Shown here: piece after piece, positions 1-4,665 of the stretch | Numbering within the stretch: the stretch's first letter is position 1 | Layout of the letters: the number at the start of each line of letters is the position of its first letter | Source: Phenylobacterium sp. | GTDB lineage: Bacteria > Pseudomonadota > Alphaproteobacteria > Caulobacterales > Caulobacteraceae | Assembly: GCA_028290925.1 (NCBI GenBank) | Contig: JAQGIX010000003.1 | Span: 1-6,473, forward strand | Length of the DNA: 6,473 nt | Reading direction: 5' to 3' | Notes under the pieces: generated by a model | What the model was told of the DNA's origin: nothing | Database searches by the model: none | What the model saw: only the letters and a program-made list of their open reading frames with translations | Translations under genes and position numbers: made by a program

Positions 1-329
1 ACGTAGGGCTTGAGGATCGCAGCCCCGAGCTCGGCGTGTGAAGCGGGCAGCAGGATGTCGCCGACGTCGTGCAGCAGGGCGCAGACCACATATTCCTCGT
101 CGCGGCCGTCCTTGAACGCCCGGGTGGCGGTCTGCAGGGAGTGCTCCAGCCGGTCCACCGCGAAGCCGCCGTGGTCGTCGTCCAGCAGGCGCATCTGGTC
201 GAGGATGCGGTCCACATGCTGGCCGCGGTGCGCCGCGCCGGCCCGGCCGATGGCCTGCCAGTCCTGGAGCGTGCCCTCGGTCATGGCGGTGAACGTTGCG
301 CGATCGGCGATGGTGGCGTCGTCGGCCAT
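1..329 (-). CDS. HD-domain metal-dependent protein, PhnZ-like (partial, 3' end off window)
   Basis: The first 109 residues are visible and the C-terminus lies beyond the left edge. The signature is a first metal-ligand histidine in the segment DRLEHSLQTA (H63), then the HD pair in CALLHDVGD (H87, D88), with another histidine at H98 in ASHAELGAAIL. The spacing and the LEHSLQ...LLHD wording resemble the mixed-valence di-iron HD oxygenases of the PhnZ/myo-inositol oxygenase type as much as classical HD phosphohydrolases. PhnZ has a histidine three residues after the HD aspartate, whereas here that position is D91 (LLHDVGD), so the substrate need not be an aminophosphonate. The start ATG has a good GGGGAGG about 5 nt upstream. 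The gene is divergent from the sulfotransferase-like gene. The HD fold is secure; whether it is an oxygenase or a hydrolase, and its substrate, are unknown. No phosphonate gene is visible nearby. Confidence 0.88.
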   Translation of the reverse strand, partial: MADDATIADRATFTAMTEGTLQDWQAIGRAGAAHRGQHVDRILDQMRLLDDDHGGFAVDRLEHSLQTATRAFKDGRDEEYVVCALLHDVGDILLPASHAELGAAILKPY

Positions 330-452
330 GGCGGCCTCCCCTGATCTGTCGGGCGTATGGTGCGGCGGGCGACGGGCGAGGTCAACGCGGGCGGCGTTGT
401 GGCGCGCGGGCCGCTCGGCCATGGTGGGCCGCCGCCGCAGACGGATTCGTCC

Positions 453-1469
453 ATGCCTCTGACCGACTGGCAGACGCGCCTCGCCGCCTCGCCGGAGCTC
501 TTTCCGCTCGCCATCGATCCCGCGATCGACCGCGTACGGCTCGTGCGCATGGCGCCGGTCGACTACGAGAAGGCGAGCTTCCTGGACGAGCGCCTCGCCG
601 CCCCGATGGTCGCCGAGCCGGCCTTCGCGGAGGTGGAGGCCGCCATGGCCGACGCGCCGGTCGCCTGCGACTACATCTTCCACCTCGGCCACGTGGGCTC
701 GACCCTGCTGTCGCGGCTGCTGGGCGTGCATCCGGCGGTTTTCTCCCTGCGCGAGCCGCATGCCTTGCGCACTTTCGCCGCCGCCGAGATGGCCGGCGCG
801 CCGTGGAGCGACGCCGAGCTCGACCGCCGCCTGCGGGTCTTCCAGGCGCTGTTCTCCCGAACCTGGCGCCCGCCCGAGCGGGCGCTGGTCAAGGCCACCA
901 GCATGGTCTCCGGCCTCGCGCCGCGGCTGATGGCGCAGAACCCGGCCGGCCGGGCGCTGCTGATGACGCTCGCGCCGGAAGCCTACCTCGCGGCCATCTT
1001 CTCCGGCGCCAACCTCGGCGACGTGCGGCAGGCCGCGGCGCTGCGCCTGGCCCGCCTCAACCGCCGGCTCGGCCACGCGGCCTGGACGCTGGATCAGCTG
1101 AGCCCCGGCGAGGTCGTGGCCATGAGCTGGGCCAGCGACAGGGCGGTGTTCGCCGACCTCGCCCGCCGCATGCCCGAGCGGGTCCTCATGGTGGATTTCG
1201 AGGCCTTCCTCGCCGCGCCGGCGGAGGGCCTCACGGCCGCGCTCGCCCACCTGCACGGCCGCAACGATCCGGAAGCCGCGGCCCGGCTGGCGGCCTCGCC
1301 CTATCTGCAGCGCTACTCCAAGGCCCCGGAATACGGTTATCGCGCGGACCTGCGCCGCCAGGTGCTGGCCGAAGCCCGCCGCACCGCCGCCGAGGAGATC
1401 CGTCGCGGACTGGCGTGGCTGGAGGGGGCGGCTCGGGCCTGGCCGGCGATCGCCGAGGCCGCGGCCTAG
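453..1469 (+). CDS. Sulfotransferase-like P-loop protein
   Basis: A 338-residue protein read from the ATG at 453. A longer in-frame start exists at 357, but the 32 extra residues are Gly/Arg/Pro-rich and overlap the promoter region of the divergent gene. After M33 of that longer form the sequence becomes normal protein (MPLTDWQTRLAASPELF). The P-loop/5'-phosphosulfate-binding segment is at residues 77-90 (HLGHVGSTLLSRLL), preceded by a hydrophobic beta strand (CDYIF) and followed by SLREP at 98-102, the usual arrangement in sulfotransferase-family proteins. A second conserved-looking block is RALVKATSMVSGLAPRL (143-159). A clear 3'-phosphosulfate-binding motif with its Arg and Ser was not recognised, so PAPS-dependent transfer is inferred. 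The ribosome-binding site is weak (ACGGA, 7 nt upstream). No signal peptide was seen, so the protein is probably cytoplasmic. The stop overlaps the stop of the convergent dioxygenase gene. Confidence 0.82.
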   Translation: MPLTDWQTRLAASPELFPLAIDPAIDRVRLVRMAPVDYEKASFLDERLAAPMVAEPAFAEVEAAMADAPVACDYIFHLGHVGSTLLSRLLGVHPAVFSLREPHALRTFAAAEMAGAPWSDAELDRRLRVFQALFSRTWRPPERALVKATSMVSGLAPRLMAQNPAGRALLMTLAPEAYLAAIFSGANLGDVRQAAALRLARLNRRLGHAAWTLDQLSPGEVVAMSWASDRAVFADLARRMPERVLMVDFEAFLAAPAEGLTAALAHLHGRNDPEAAARLAASPYLQRYSKAPEYGYRADLRRQVLAEARRTAAEEIRRGLAWLEGAARAWPAIAEAAA

Positions 1470-2131
1470 CTCGACCCCCACATGCGCCGCAGGTTGGCCC
1501 GCACGTACTGCAGCCGGTTGCGGTTCTCGGGGTCCATGCGCGCGCCTTCCAGCGCCGCCACCTCGTCCAGCTCGTAGAGCATCTCGCGCAGCATGGCGTC
1601 GGCGATGTGGCTCTCCACGAAGGTGATGCCCACCAGCCGCTGTCCTGAGGTCACCGGGGTGACCTCGTGCAGGGTGGTCGAGGGATAGACGATGGCGGCG
1701 CCGGCCTTCAGCTTGAACTCCACCATCCGCGTGCCCACCCGCACGGCCAGCGCGCCGCCCTCATAGGTCCCCGGATCGTTGATGAAGATCGTGCAGGAGA
1801 GGTCGGAGCGCAGCTGCCGGGCGCCCAGCGGGATGATCGCGGAGTCCACGTGCAGGCCGTAGGTCATGCCGGGCTCGTAGCGGGCCAGGAGCGGCGGCGC
1901 CATCAGGGCCGGGAAGGCGAAGTTGCGGAACGGCTCGTTGCGCTGCAGGGCCGCCGCCAGGAGCTTCGAGGAGGCCTGATAGGCCTGGTCGGCGTGGTCG
2001 ATCTGCAGGTTGTTCTTGACCGTGGAATGGGGCGAGGAGACCCGTCCGTCCACGAACTGCGCCTTGGCGGCGAGCGCCTTGAGCTCGGCCACCTCCTGCG
2101 GCGTCAGGACATCGTCGATCTCGAGGAACAT
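1466..2131 (-). CDS. PKHD-type Fe(II)/2-oxoglutarate-dependent hydroxylase (PiuC/YbiX family)
   Basis: At 221 residues it has the usual length of the PiuC/YbiX family (about 225). The facial triad is visible: H94 and D96 in YGLHVDSAI, and H155 in TTLHEVTPV, with R165 (SGQRLVGIT) placed to bind the 2-oxoglutarate carboxylate. The N-terminal block MFLEIDDVLTPQEVAEL and the block ARYEPGMTYGLHVDSA are typical of the family. Members are soluble non-haem iron dioxygenases often found near iron-uptake or TonB receptor genes, but their physiological substrates are poorly known. No TonB receptor lies in this window. The gene sits 52 bp downstream of the flavin oxidoreductase gene on the same strand. 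A weak promoter-like pair in that gap (TTGTCC at 2173-2178 and GCTA at 2154-2157, minus strand) could allow separate transcription. The ribosome-binding site is modest (AAGGGTGG). Its stop codon shares four bases with the convergent sulfotransferase stop. Confidence 0.95.
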   Translation of the reverse strand: MFLEIDDVLTPQEVAELKALAAKAQFVDGRVSSPHSTVKNNLQIDHADQAYQASSKLLAAALQRNEPFRNFAFPALMAPPLLARYEPGMTYGLHVDSAIIPLGARQLRSDLSCTIFINDPGTYEGGALAVRVGTRMVEFKLKAGAAIVYPSTTLHEVTPVTSGQRLVGITFVESHIADAMLREMLYELDEVAALEGARMDPENRNRLQYVRANLRRMWGSS

Positions 2132-2183
2132 CGGCCACCCTTCGCCCGCTGGGTAGCATCGCCCGGCCCGGCGGACAATTCGG

Positions 2184-3287
2184 CTACTCGGCGGTCTGCG
2201 TCTCCGCCTCGGCCACGAAGCCCTTCCAGGTCCTCATATATTGCACGAAGGCCGGCCCCAGGCCCTCCTGGCGCAGATGGGCCTCGGTGACCGGCAGGCT
2301 GGCCGGCGTGAAGTCCGGGTCGGCGGCGTATTTCTTGGGATAGTCGTGGTGCAGGATGGCCGCGCGGCCAAGGAACACGAAGTCCATTCCGCGCTCCAGG
2401 CAGGCGCGCACGTCGGCCCCGCTCATCACCTTGCCGGCGCAGCCCAGCCGCACCCCGCCGCGCGGCAGGTCGGTGAACCAGCTCATCAGGGTGCGGCCCT
2501 TGAACTCGTCCTCCACCGGCTCCTTGGCGTAGTCCCAGAGCGACAGGTCGAGGTAGTCGATCCGGCCCTCGGCCATCAGCTCGCCGGCCACCTGGCGGAT
2601 CTCCATGAGCTTCAGCCCGAAGCGCTCCGGCGACAGCCGCACGCCCAGGCTGAAGTCCGCCCGGCAGCGGGCCCGGACGCCGGCGATGATCTCCCGGATG
2701 ATCCGCGCGCGGTTCTCCAGCGAGCCGCCGTAGCGGTCCTGGCGCCGGTTGATCTCGGGGCTCAGGAACTGGGCCAGCACATAGCCGTGCGCGCCGTGCA
2801 GCTCGACCCCGTCGAAGCCCGCCCGCTCGGCGCGGCAGGCGGCGGCCACGAAGTCTTCGACCAGCTGCTCGACCTCGCCGGTGGAGAGCCCCCGCGCGCC
2901 GAACTCCGCGTTGTCCGAGGGGCAGACCGGCGCCTCGCCGATCAGCTCCCTTGGGCTACGCATGCCGGCGTGGTGCAGCTGGACCTTCGCCAGGCTGTCA
3001 TTGGCCTTGATGGCGGTCGCGAGCCGCGTCAGGCCCTCCAAATGCTCGTCGCCGAACACCCCCAGCTGGCCGGGGAAGCCCTGGCCGATCCGCTGCACGT
3101 GGGCCGCGCAGGTCATGGTCATGCCGAAGCCGCCCTCGGCCCGCTTGGTGAGCCAGCGGAATTCGTCGTCCGACAGCCGCCCGTCCGGGTGGCTCTGCAG
3201 GTTGGTCAGCGGCGCCAGGGCGAAGCGGTTCTTCATGGCCGGCCCGTGGGCGAAGGCGAGCGGCGTCAGCACGTCGGGCAAGGCCAT
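2184..3287 (-). CDS. NADH:flavin oxidoreductase, Old Yellow Enzyme family
   Basis: A 367-residue single-domain FMN-binding TIM barrel with no C-terminal NAD(P)/FAD domain, so it is an OYE-type ene reductase and not a 2,4-dienoyl-CoA reductase-type fusion. Visible motifs are MKNRFALAPLTNL (18-30, phosphate and flavin side; the Thr at 28 occupies the Thr/Cys position that tunes FMN in OYEs), KVQLHHAG (101-108) and VELHGAHGYVLAQFLSPEIN (161-180), with the substrate-binding H164/H167 pair and likely proton donor Y169. RRQDRYGGSLENRARI (181-196) follows, and DFVFLGRAAILH (302-313) near the C-terminus is the second FMN phosphate-binding loop. It probably reduces activated C=C bonds of enones or similar electrophiles using NAD(P)H; the real substrate cannot be read from sequence. 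The start is supported by GAAGG 3 nt upstream, a slightly short spacing, and by alignment to the usual N-terminus. It may be first gene of an operon with the PKHD gene. Confidence 0.96.
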   Translation of the reverse strand: MALPDVLTPLAFAHGPAMKNRFALAPLTNLQSHPDGRLSDDEFRWLTKRAEGGFGMTMTCAAHVQRIGQGFPGQLGVFGDEHLEGLTRLATAIKANDSLAKVQLHHAGMRSPRELIGEAPVCPSDNAEFGARGLSTGEVEQLVEDFVAAACRAERAGFDGVELHGAHGYVLAQFLSPEINRRQDRYGGSLENRARIIREIIAGVRARCRADFSLGVRLSPERFGLKLMEIRQVAGELMAEGRIDYLDLSLWDYAKEPVEDEFKGRTLMSWFTDLPRGGVRLGCAGKVMSGADVRACLERGMDFVFLGRAAILHHDYPKKYAADPDFTPASLPVTEAHLRQEGLGPAFVQYMRTWKGFVAEAETQTAE

Positions 3288-3316
3288 GGTCCTTCAAACA
3301 GCTGTTCGGCAGACGG

Positions 3317-3346
3317 GTCTTAGCCGAGCCGGCGCCAGGACGCCAA
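3317..3346 (-). promoter_or_regulatory. Candidate housekeeping promoter for the OYE gene
   Basis: Read on the minus strand, TTGGCG (3341-3346) is followed 16 bp later by GCTAAGAC (3317-3324). The second element matches the Caulobacter housekeeping -10 consensus GCTANAWC at 7 of 8 positions, and the first matches TTGACG at 5 of 6. The spacing is one base longer than the usual upper limit. It would start transcription near 3310 and give a leader of about 23 nt. Inference from motif match only. Confidence 0.45.
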
Positions 3347-3534
3347 CCGCCGATCGCGGCGCCAAGTCCGCCCAGCGTCGTCGCCGTCGCCCACCACGTG
3401 GCCGGCGTCGGCGCGGGCGAGGATCCTCCGGGAGGTCATGGCCGCGGCTCCAGCCGGGCGTCACCGCTCAGGTTGGCGCTGTACGGAACCGCTCGTCCTG
3501 ACGGCGCTCAGTTTCGCAGGCCCAAGCGATCCGC
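3347..3534. other. GC-rich intergenic stretch with no recognised gene
   Basis: This lies between the OYE promoter and the tRNA promoter. Both strands were read. The only small frame with a start on the minus strand (ATG at 3437-3439, about 39 codons) has no ribosome-binding site and an Arg-rich, unremarkable sequence. A short palindrome, CCTCC-G-GGAGG at 3425-3435, is present but expected by chance in DNA of this composition. A degraded gene or a small RNA cannot be excluded. Confidence 0.4.
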
Positions 3535-3559
3535 TTGAGGCCGCCGCCCCAAGCCGCTA
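3535..3559 (+). promoter_or_regulatory. Candidate promoter of the tRNA-Gly gene
   Basis: TTGAGGC (3535-3541) is separated by 14 bp from GCTAA (3556-3560). This matches the TTGACGS-N10-14-GCTANAWC layout of Caulobacter housekeeping promoters, with one mismatch in the -35 core and the GCTA core intact. The rest of the -10 (AGGA) is poor. Initiation would fall about 10 nt before the mature tRNA 5' end, a usual distance for tRNA genes. Motif-based inference. Confidence 0.45.
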
Positions 3560-3576
3560 AGGATCGCCGCCGGTGC

Positions 3577-3651
3577 GCGGCCGTAGTTCAGAGGTAGAAC
3601 GTCAGCTTCCCAAGCTTAATGTCGTGGGTTCGATTCCCACCGGCCGCTCCA
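3577..3651 (+). tRNA. tRNA-Gly (anticodon CCC), CCA encoded
   Basis: A complete cloverleaf can be drawn. The acceptor stem is GCGGCCG (3577-3583) with CGGCCGC (3641-3647), 7 of 7 pairs, then discriminator T3648 and encoded CCA (3649-3651). The D stem is GTTC/GAAC with loop AGAGGTA. The anticodon loop is TTCCCAA (3607-3613), giving anticodon CCC at 3609-3611, which reads GGG. The variable loop is five bases. The T stem is GTGGG/CCCAC around TTCGATT (3624-3640). The anticodon stem TCAGC/GCTTA has one mismatch, C3603 opposite T3617 (positions 28 and 42); the usual glycine tRNA has GCTGA on the 3' side. All invariant positions checked (T8, G18G19, TTC, R57) look normal, so a functional tRNA is likely. 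Confidence 0.97.
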
Positions 3652-3659
3652 ACCTTTCA

Positions 3660-3678
3660 AGCGCTTAGCGCTCTTTCT
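3660..3678 (+). terminator. Possible weak intrinsic terminator after tRNA-Gly
   Basis: AGCGC (3660-3664) pairs with GCGCT (3668-3672) across a three-base TTA loop, and CTTTCT follows. It lies 9 nt past the tRNA CCA, the expected place for a tRNA terminator. The stem is short (5 bp) and the T-tract is interrupted, so it would be weak. Confidence 0.4.
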
Positions 3679-3704
3679 CCGTCTGACTGGACCACCATTT
3701 GGAG

Positions 3705-3730
3705 CATTTTGGAGCCCTCGCTCCAAAATG
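3705..3730. repeat. Perfect 11-bp inverted repeat, 4-base loop
   Basis: CATTTTGGAGC (3705-3715) is followed by CCTC and then its exact reverse complement GCTCCAAAATG (3720-3730). The left arm is also preceded by a near-copy, CATTTGGAGC (3696-3705), making a short tandem repeat that shares its last base with the arm. It is not a normal terminator: read on either strand the A/T tracts sit inside the stem base with T on the 5' side and A on the 3' side, and no T-tract follows. It could be a protein-binding dyad, a structured RNA element, or a trace of a mobile repeat. Confidence 0.75.
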
Positions 3731-3755
3731 TCGCCGGTCCGTTCGGAAACGAGTT

Positions 3756-3833
3756 CCGCAATGCGCCGCTAGCGGACACTCGATCCCCGCCGTGAAGCGG
3801 ACACTCGATCCCGACTGTCACCGCCGCAATGCG
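3756..3833. repeat. Nested direct repeats between tRNA-Gly and the YdeI-family gene
   Basis: The 17-mer AGCGGACACTCGATCCC occurs twice, at 3771-3787 and 3796-3812, a period of 25 bp. A 10-mer, CCGCAATGCG, flanks the pair at 3756-3765 and 3824-3833. The first 17-mer also forms the right half of the palindrome CCGCTAGCGG (3766-3775). No gene is supported here. A 65-codon minus-strand frame (3657-3854) crosses the repeats but has no ribosome-binding site or recognisable domain. The block may be a dispersed intergenic repeat family or a remnant of an insertion. Function unknown. Confidence 0.8.
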
Positions 3834-3854
3834 GCCGAAAGGTCGCCCCTGCAC

Positions 3855-4478
3855 TCAAGCCGTCTTGGCGTATTTCCAGAACCGGCCCTTGCCTTCAGTG
3901 ATCCAGGCGAGCGCGTCTTCGATCCGCTTGTCGCGGGTGGCGTCCGTCTTCGCCTCGCCGATCCAGACGTAGTATTCTTTCTGGAACGAGGCGGACTTGC
4001 TGTCGAAGATGGCTTGCACCGACGGGTTCGCTGCAAGCCGTGCCGCGAACGCCTCAGGGATGCCCACCGACTTTGGGGCGCTGGTAGGCCGCGGCGGCAG
4101 CTTCACGCCCCGCTCGTTGAGCGACATGGCTTCTTGGATCCAGGCGACGAGGTCGGTATCGGGCGGCAGGTCCGCGAGCTTGGTCAACTTGCCCATAAAG
4201 CGCTTGGCGGCCGGCAGGTCCCCATTGGCCTTGAGCCGGGGATCGCTCATCAGGGAGTCCTTCCAGAAGCTGAAGGAGCAGTGCGACTTGTAGCCGGCGA
4301 AGATGCACATCATCTCGCCCCGGTAATTGAAATGCGGGATCCCCCATTTGATCTCCTCGGTGACCTCCGGGCAGGTCGTCTGGAGCAGGTCGCGCAGGTG
4401 CGCCAGGAGCGGCTCCGCGAAAGCCTCCAGCTTGGCTTCGTAGGCTTCGATCTTGGGATCGCGATGGGCGCCTGACAT
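3855..4478 (-). CDS. YdeI/OmpD-associated family protein (DUF1801 + OmdA)
   Basis: 207 residues when started at the ATG at 4476-4478, which has GGAGG 8 nt upstream (4487-4491). Two further ATGs upstream in frame (4511 and 4493) would place that strong Shine-Dalgarno inside the coding region, so they were not used. The N-terminal half (about 9-105) is DUF1801-like, with PEVTEEIKWGIPHFNYRGEM (37-56) and a following FxFWKDSL block. The C-terminal part (about 130-207) carries the YdeI/OmdA signature EYYVWIGEAKTDATRDKRI, with W172, the AK pair and TRxxRI. The family is named after a Salmonella/E. coli gene linked to resistance to antimicrobial peptides, but the biochemistry is unknown. It is soluble, with no signal peptide. 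Base composition is lower in GC than the genes left of the tRNA. It is divergent from a MarR regulator whose likely operators overlap its promoter, so repression by that MarR is expected. Confidence 0.92.
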   Translation of the reverse strand: MSGAHRDPKIEAYEAKLEAFAEPLLAHLRDLLQTTCPEVTEEIKWGIPHFNYRGEMMCIFAGYKSHCSFSFWKDSLMSDPRLKANGDLPAAKRFMGKLTKLADLPPDTDLVAWIQEAMSLNERGVKLPPRPTSAPKSVGIPEAFAARLAANPSVQAIFDSKSASFQKEYYVWIGEAKTDATRDKRIEDALAWITEGKGRFWKYAKTA

Positions 4479-4533
4479 CTGGCCTTCCTCCATTCGAGGA
4501 GCCGGTCCCAAAACGTTCGGGTCCCTATTTACC

Positions 4534-4562
4534 TCGACACCAAGATAATTGTACGTTATCTC
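4534..4562 (+). promoter_or_regulatory. Candidate promoter of the MarR gene, mirror of the divergent one
   Basis: TCGACA (4534-4539) and TATCTC (4557-4562) are 17 bp apart on the plus strand. The -35 matches 5 of 6 and the -10 only 3 of 6. The hexamers fall at places in the two dyads that mirror the minus-strand promoter. The start point would be near 4569, giving a leader of about 94 nt before the proposed MarR start. It is weaker by motif than the divergent promoter. Confidence 0.35.
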
Positions 4563-4570
4563 GACGTCAA
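4542..4570 (-). promoter_or_regulatory. Candidate sigma70-type promoter of the YdeI-family gene
   Basis: On the minus strand TTGACG (4565-4570) and TATCTT (4542-4547) are separated by exactly 17 bp. The -35 matches 5 of 6 and the -10 matches 4 of 6. Transcription would start near 4535 and leave a leader of about 57 nt. The -35 lies within operator dyad II and the -10 within dyad I, so an occupied operator would block it. Confidence 0.5.
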
Positions 4571-4601
4571 GACGAAACCGGGTATGGTACGGGTGACCGG
4601 C

Positions 4602-4626
4602 CTCGGGACGGGCCCGAGAGGTTTTT
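4602..4626 (+). terminator. Terminator-like hairpin with T5 in the MarR leader (possible attenuator)
   Basis: CTCGGG (4602-4607) pairs with CCCGAG (4613-4618) around the loop ACGGG, followed three bases later by TTTTT (4622-4626). No plus-strand gene ends upstream of it, because the neighbouring gene is divergent. The hairpin therefore lies between the MarR promoter and its ribosome-binding site. An intrinsic terminator in that place would act as an attenuator. The AGG between stem and T-tract is not ideal for termination. Confidence 0.4.
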
Positions 4627-4650
4627 CGGCGTCACGGCGTCTGCCCCGAT

Positions 4651-4665
4651 CAGGAGGCCCTCCTG
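4651..4665 (+). promoter_or_regulatory. MarR ribosome-binding site and CTG start inside a perfect palindrome
   Basis: CAGGAGG-C-CCTCCTG is a perfect 7-bp inverted repeat with one central base. AGGAGG (4652-4657) is a strong Shine-Dalgarno. The last three bases, CTG at 4663-4665, are the proposed start codon, 5 nt after it. In RNA a 5-bp stem (CAGGA/TCCTG) with a five-base loop could hide both the ribosome-binding site and the start. As DNA it could also be a protein-binding site. Confidence 0.55.

Larger units (their letters stand above)
4529..4575. promoter_or_regulatory. Two tandem MarR-type operator dyads
   Basis: Dyad I is at 4529-4548 (TTACCTCGAC/ACCAAGATAA) and dyad II at 4556-4575 (TTATCTCGAC/GTCAAGACGA). 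Each is an imperfect palindrome of the type TTAyCTyGAC-GTCrAGA. The two 20-mers match each other at 15 positions in direct alignment and are centred 27 bp apart, so they are unlikely to be independent chance dyads. They sit in the divergent region between a MarR gene and its neighbour and overlap the candidate promoters of both. CTyGA/TCrAG half-sites are seen in operators of several MarR-family repressors. Binding by this MarR is inferred. Confidence 0.6.

Noticed and set aside
354..385. TTGACC and CATACG on the minus strand as a promoter of the HD gene
   Set aside because: The spacer is 20 bp and the -10 is poor; not convincing.
296..1648. Long plus-strand reading frame of 450 codons across the sulfotransferase-like gene
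   Set aside because: Arg/Gly/Pro/Ala-rich translation with no domain; an out-of-frame shadow of a GC-rich gene.
2241..3323. 360-codon plus-strand reading frame opposite the OYE gene
   Set aside because: The minus strand encodes a complete OYE with all motifs; the plus frame is a low-complexity antisense shadow.
3645..3726. CGCTCCAA shared by the tRNA 3' end and the nearby hairpin, considered as attachment sites
   Set aside because: Eight bases is too short for a tRNA-type att duplication, and no integrase is visible; kept only as a remark.
3705..3730. Perfect hairpin considered as tRNA terminator
   Set aside because: No T-tract follows on either strand, and the A/T tracts in the stem have the wrong polarity. 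The weaker hairpin at 3660-3672 fits the place better.
3657..3854. 65-codon minus-strand frame between tRNA-Gly and the YdeI-family gene
   Set aside because: It runs through direct and inverted repeats, has no ribosome-binding site and shows no domain.
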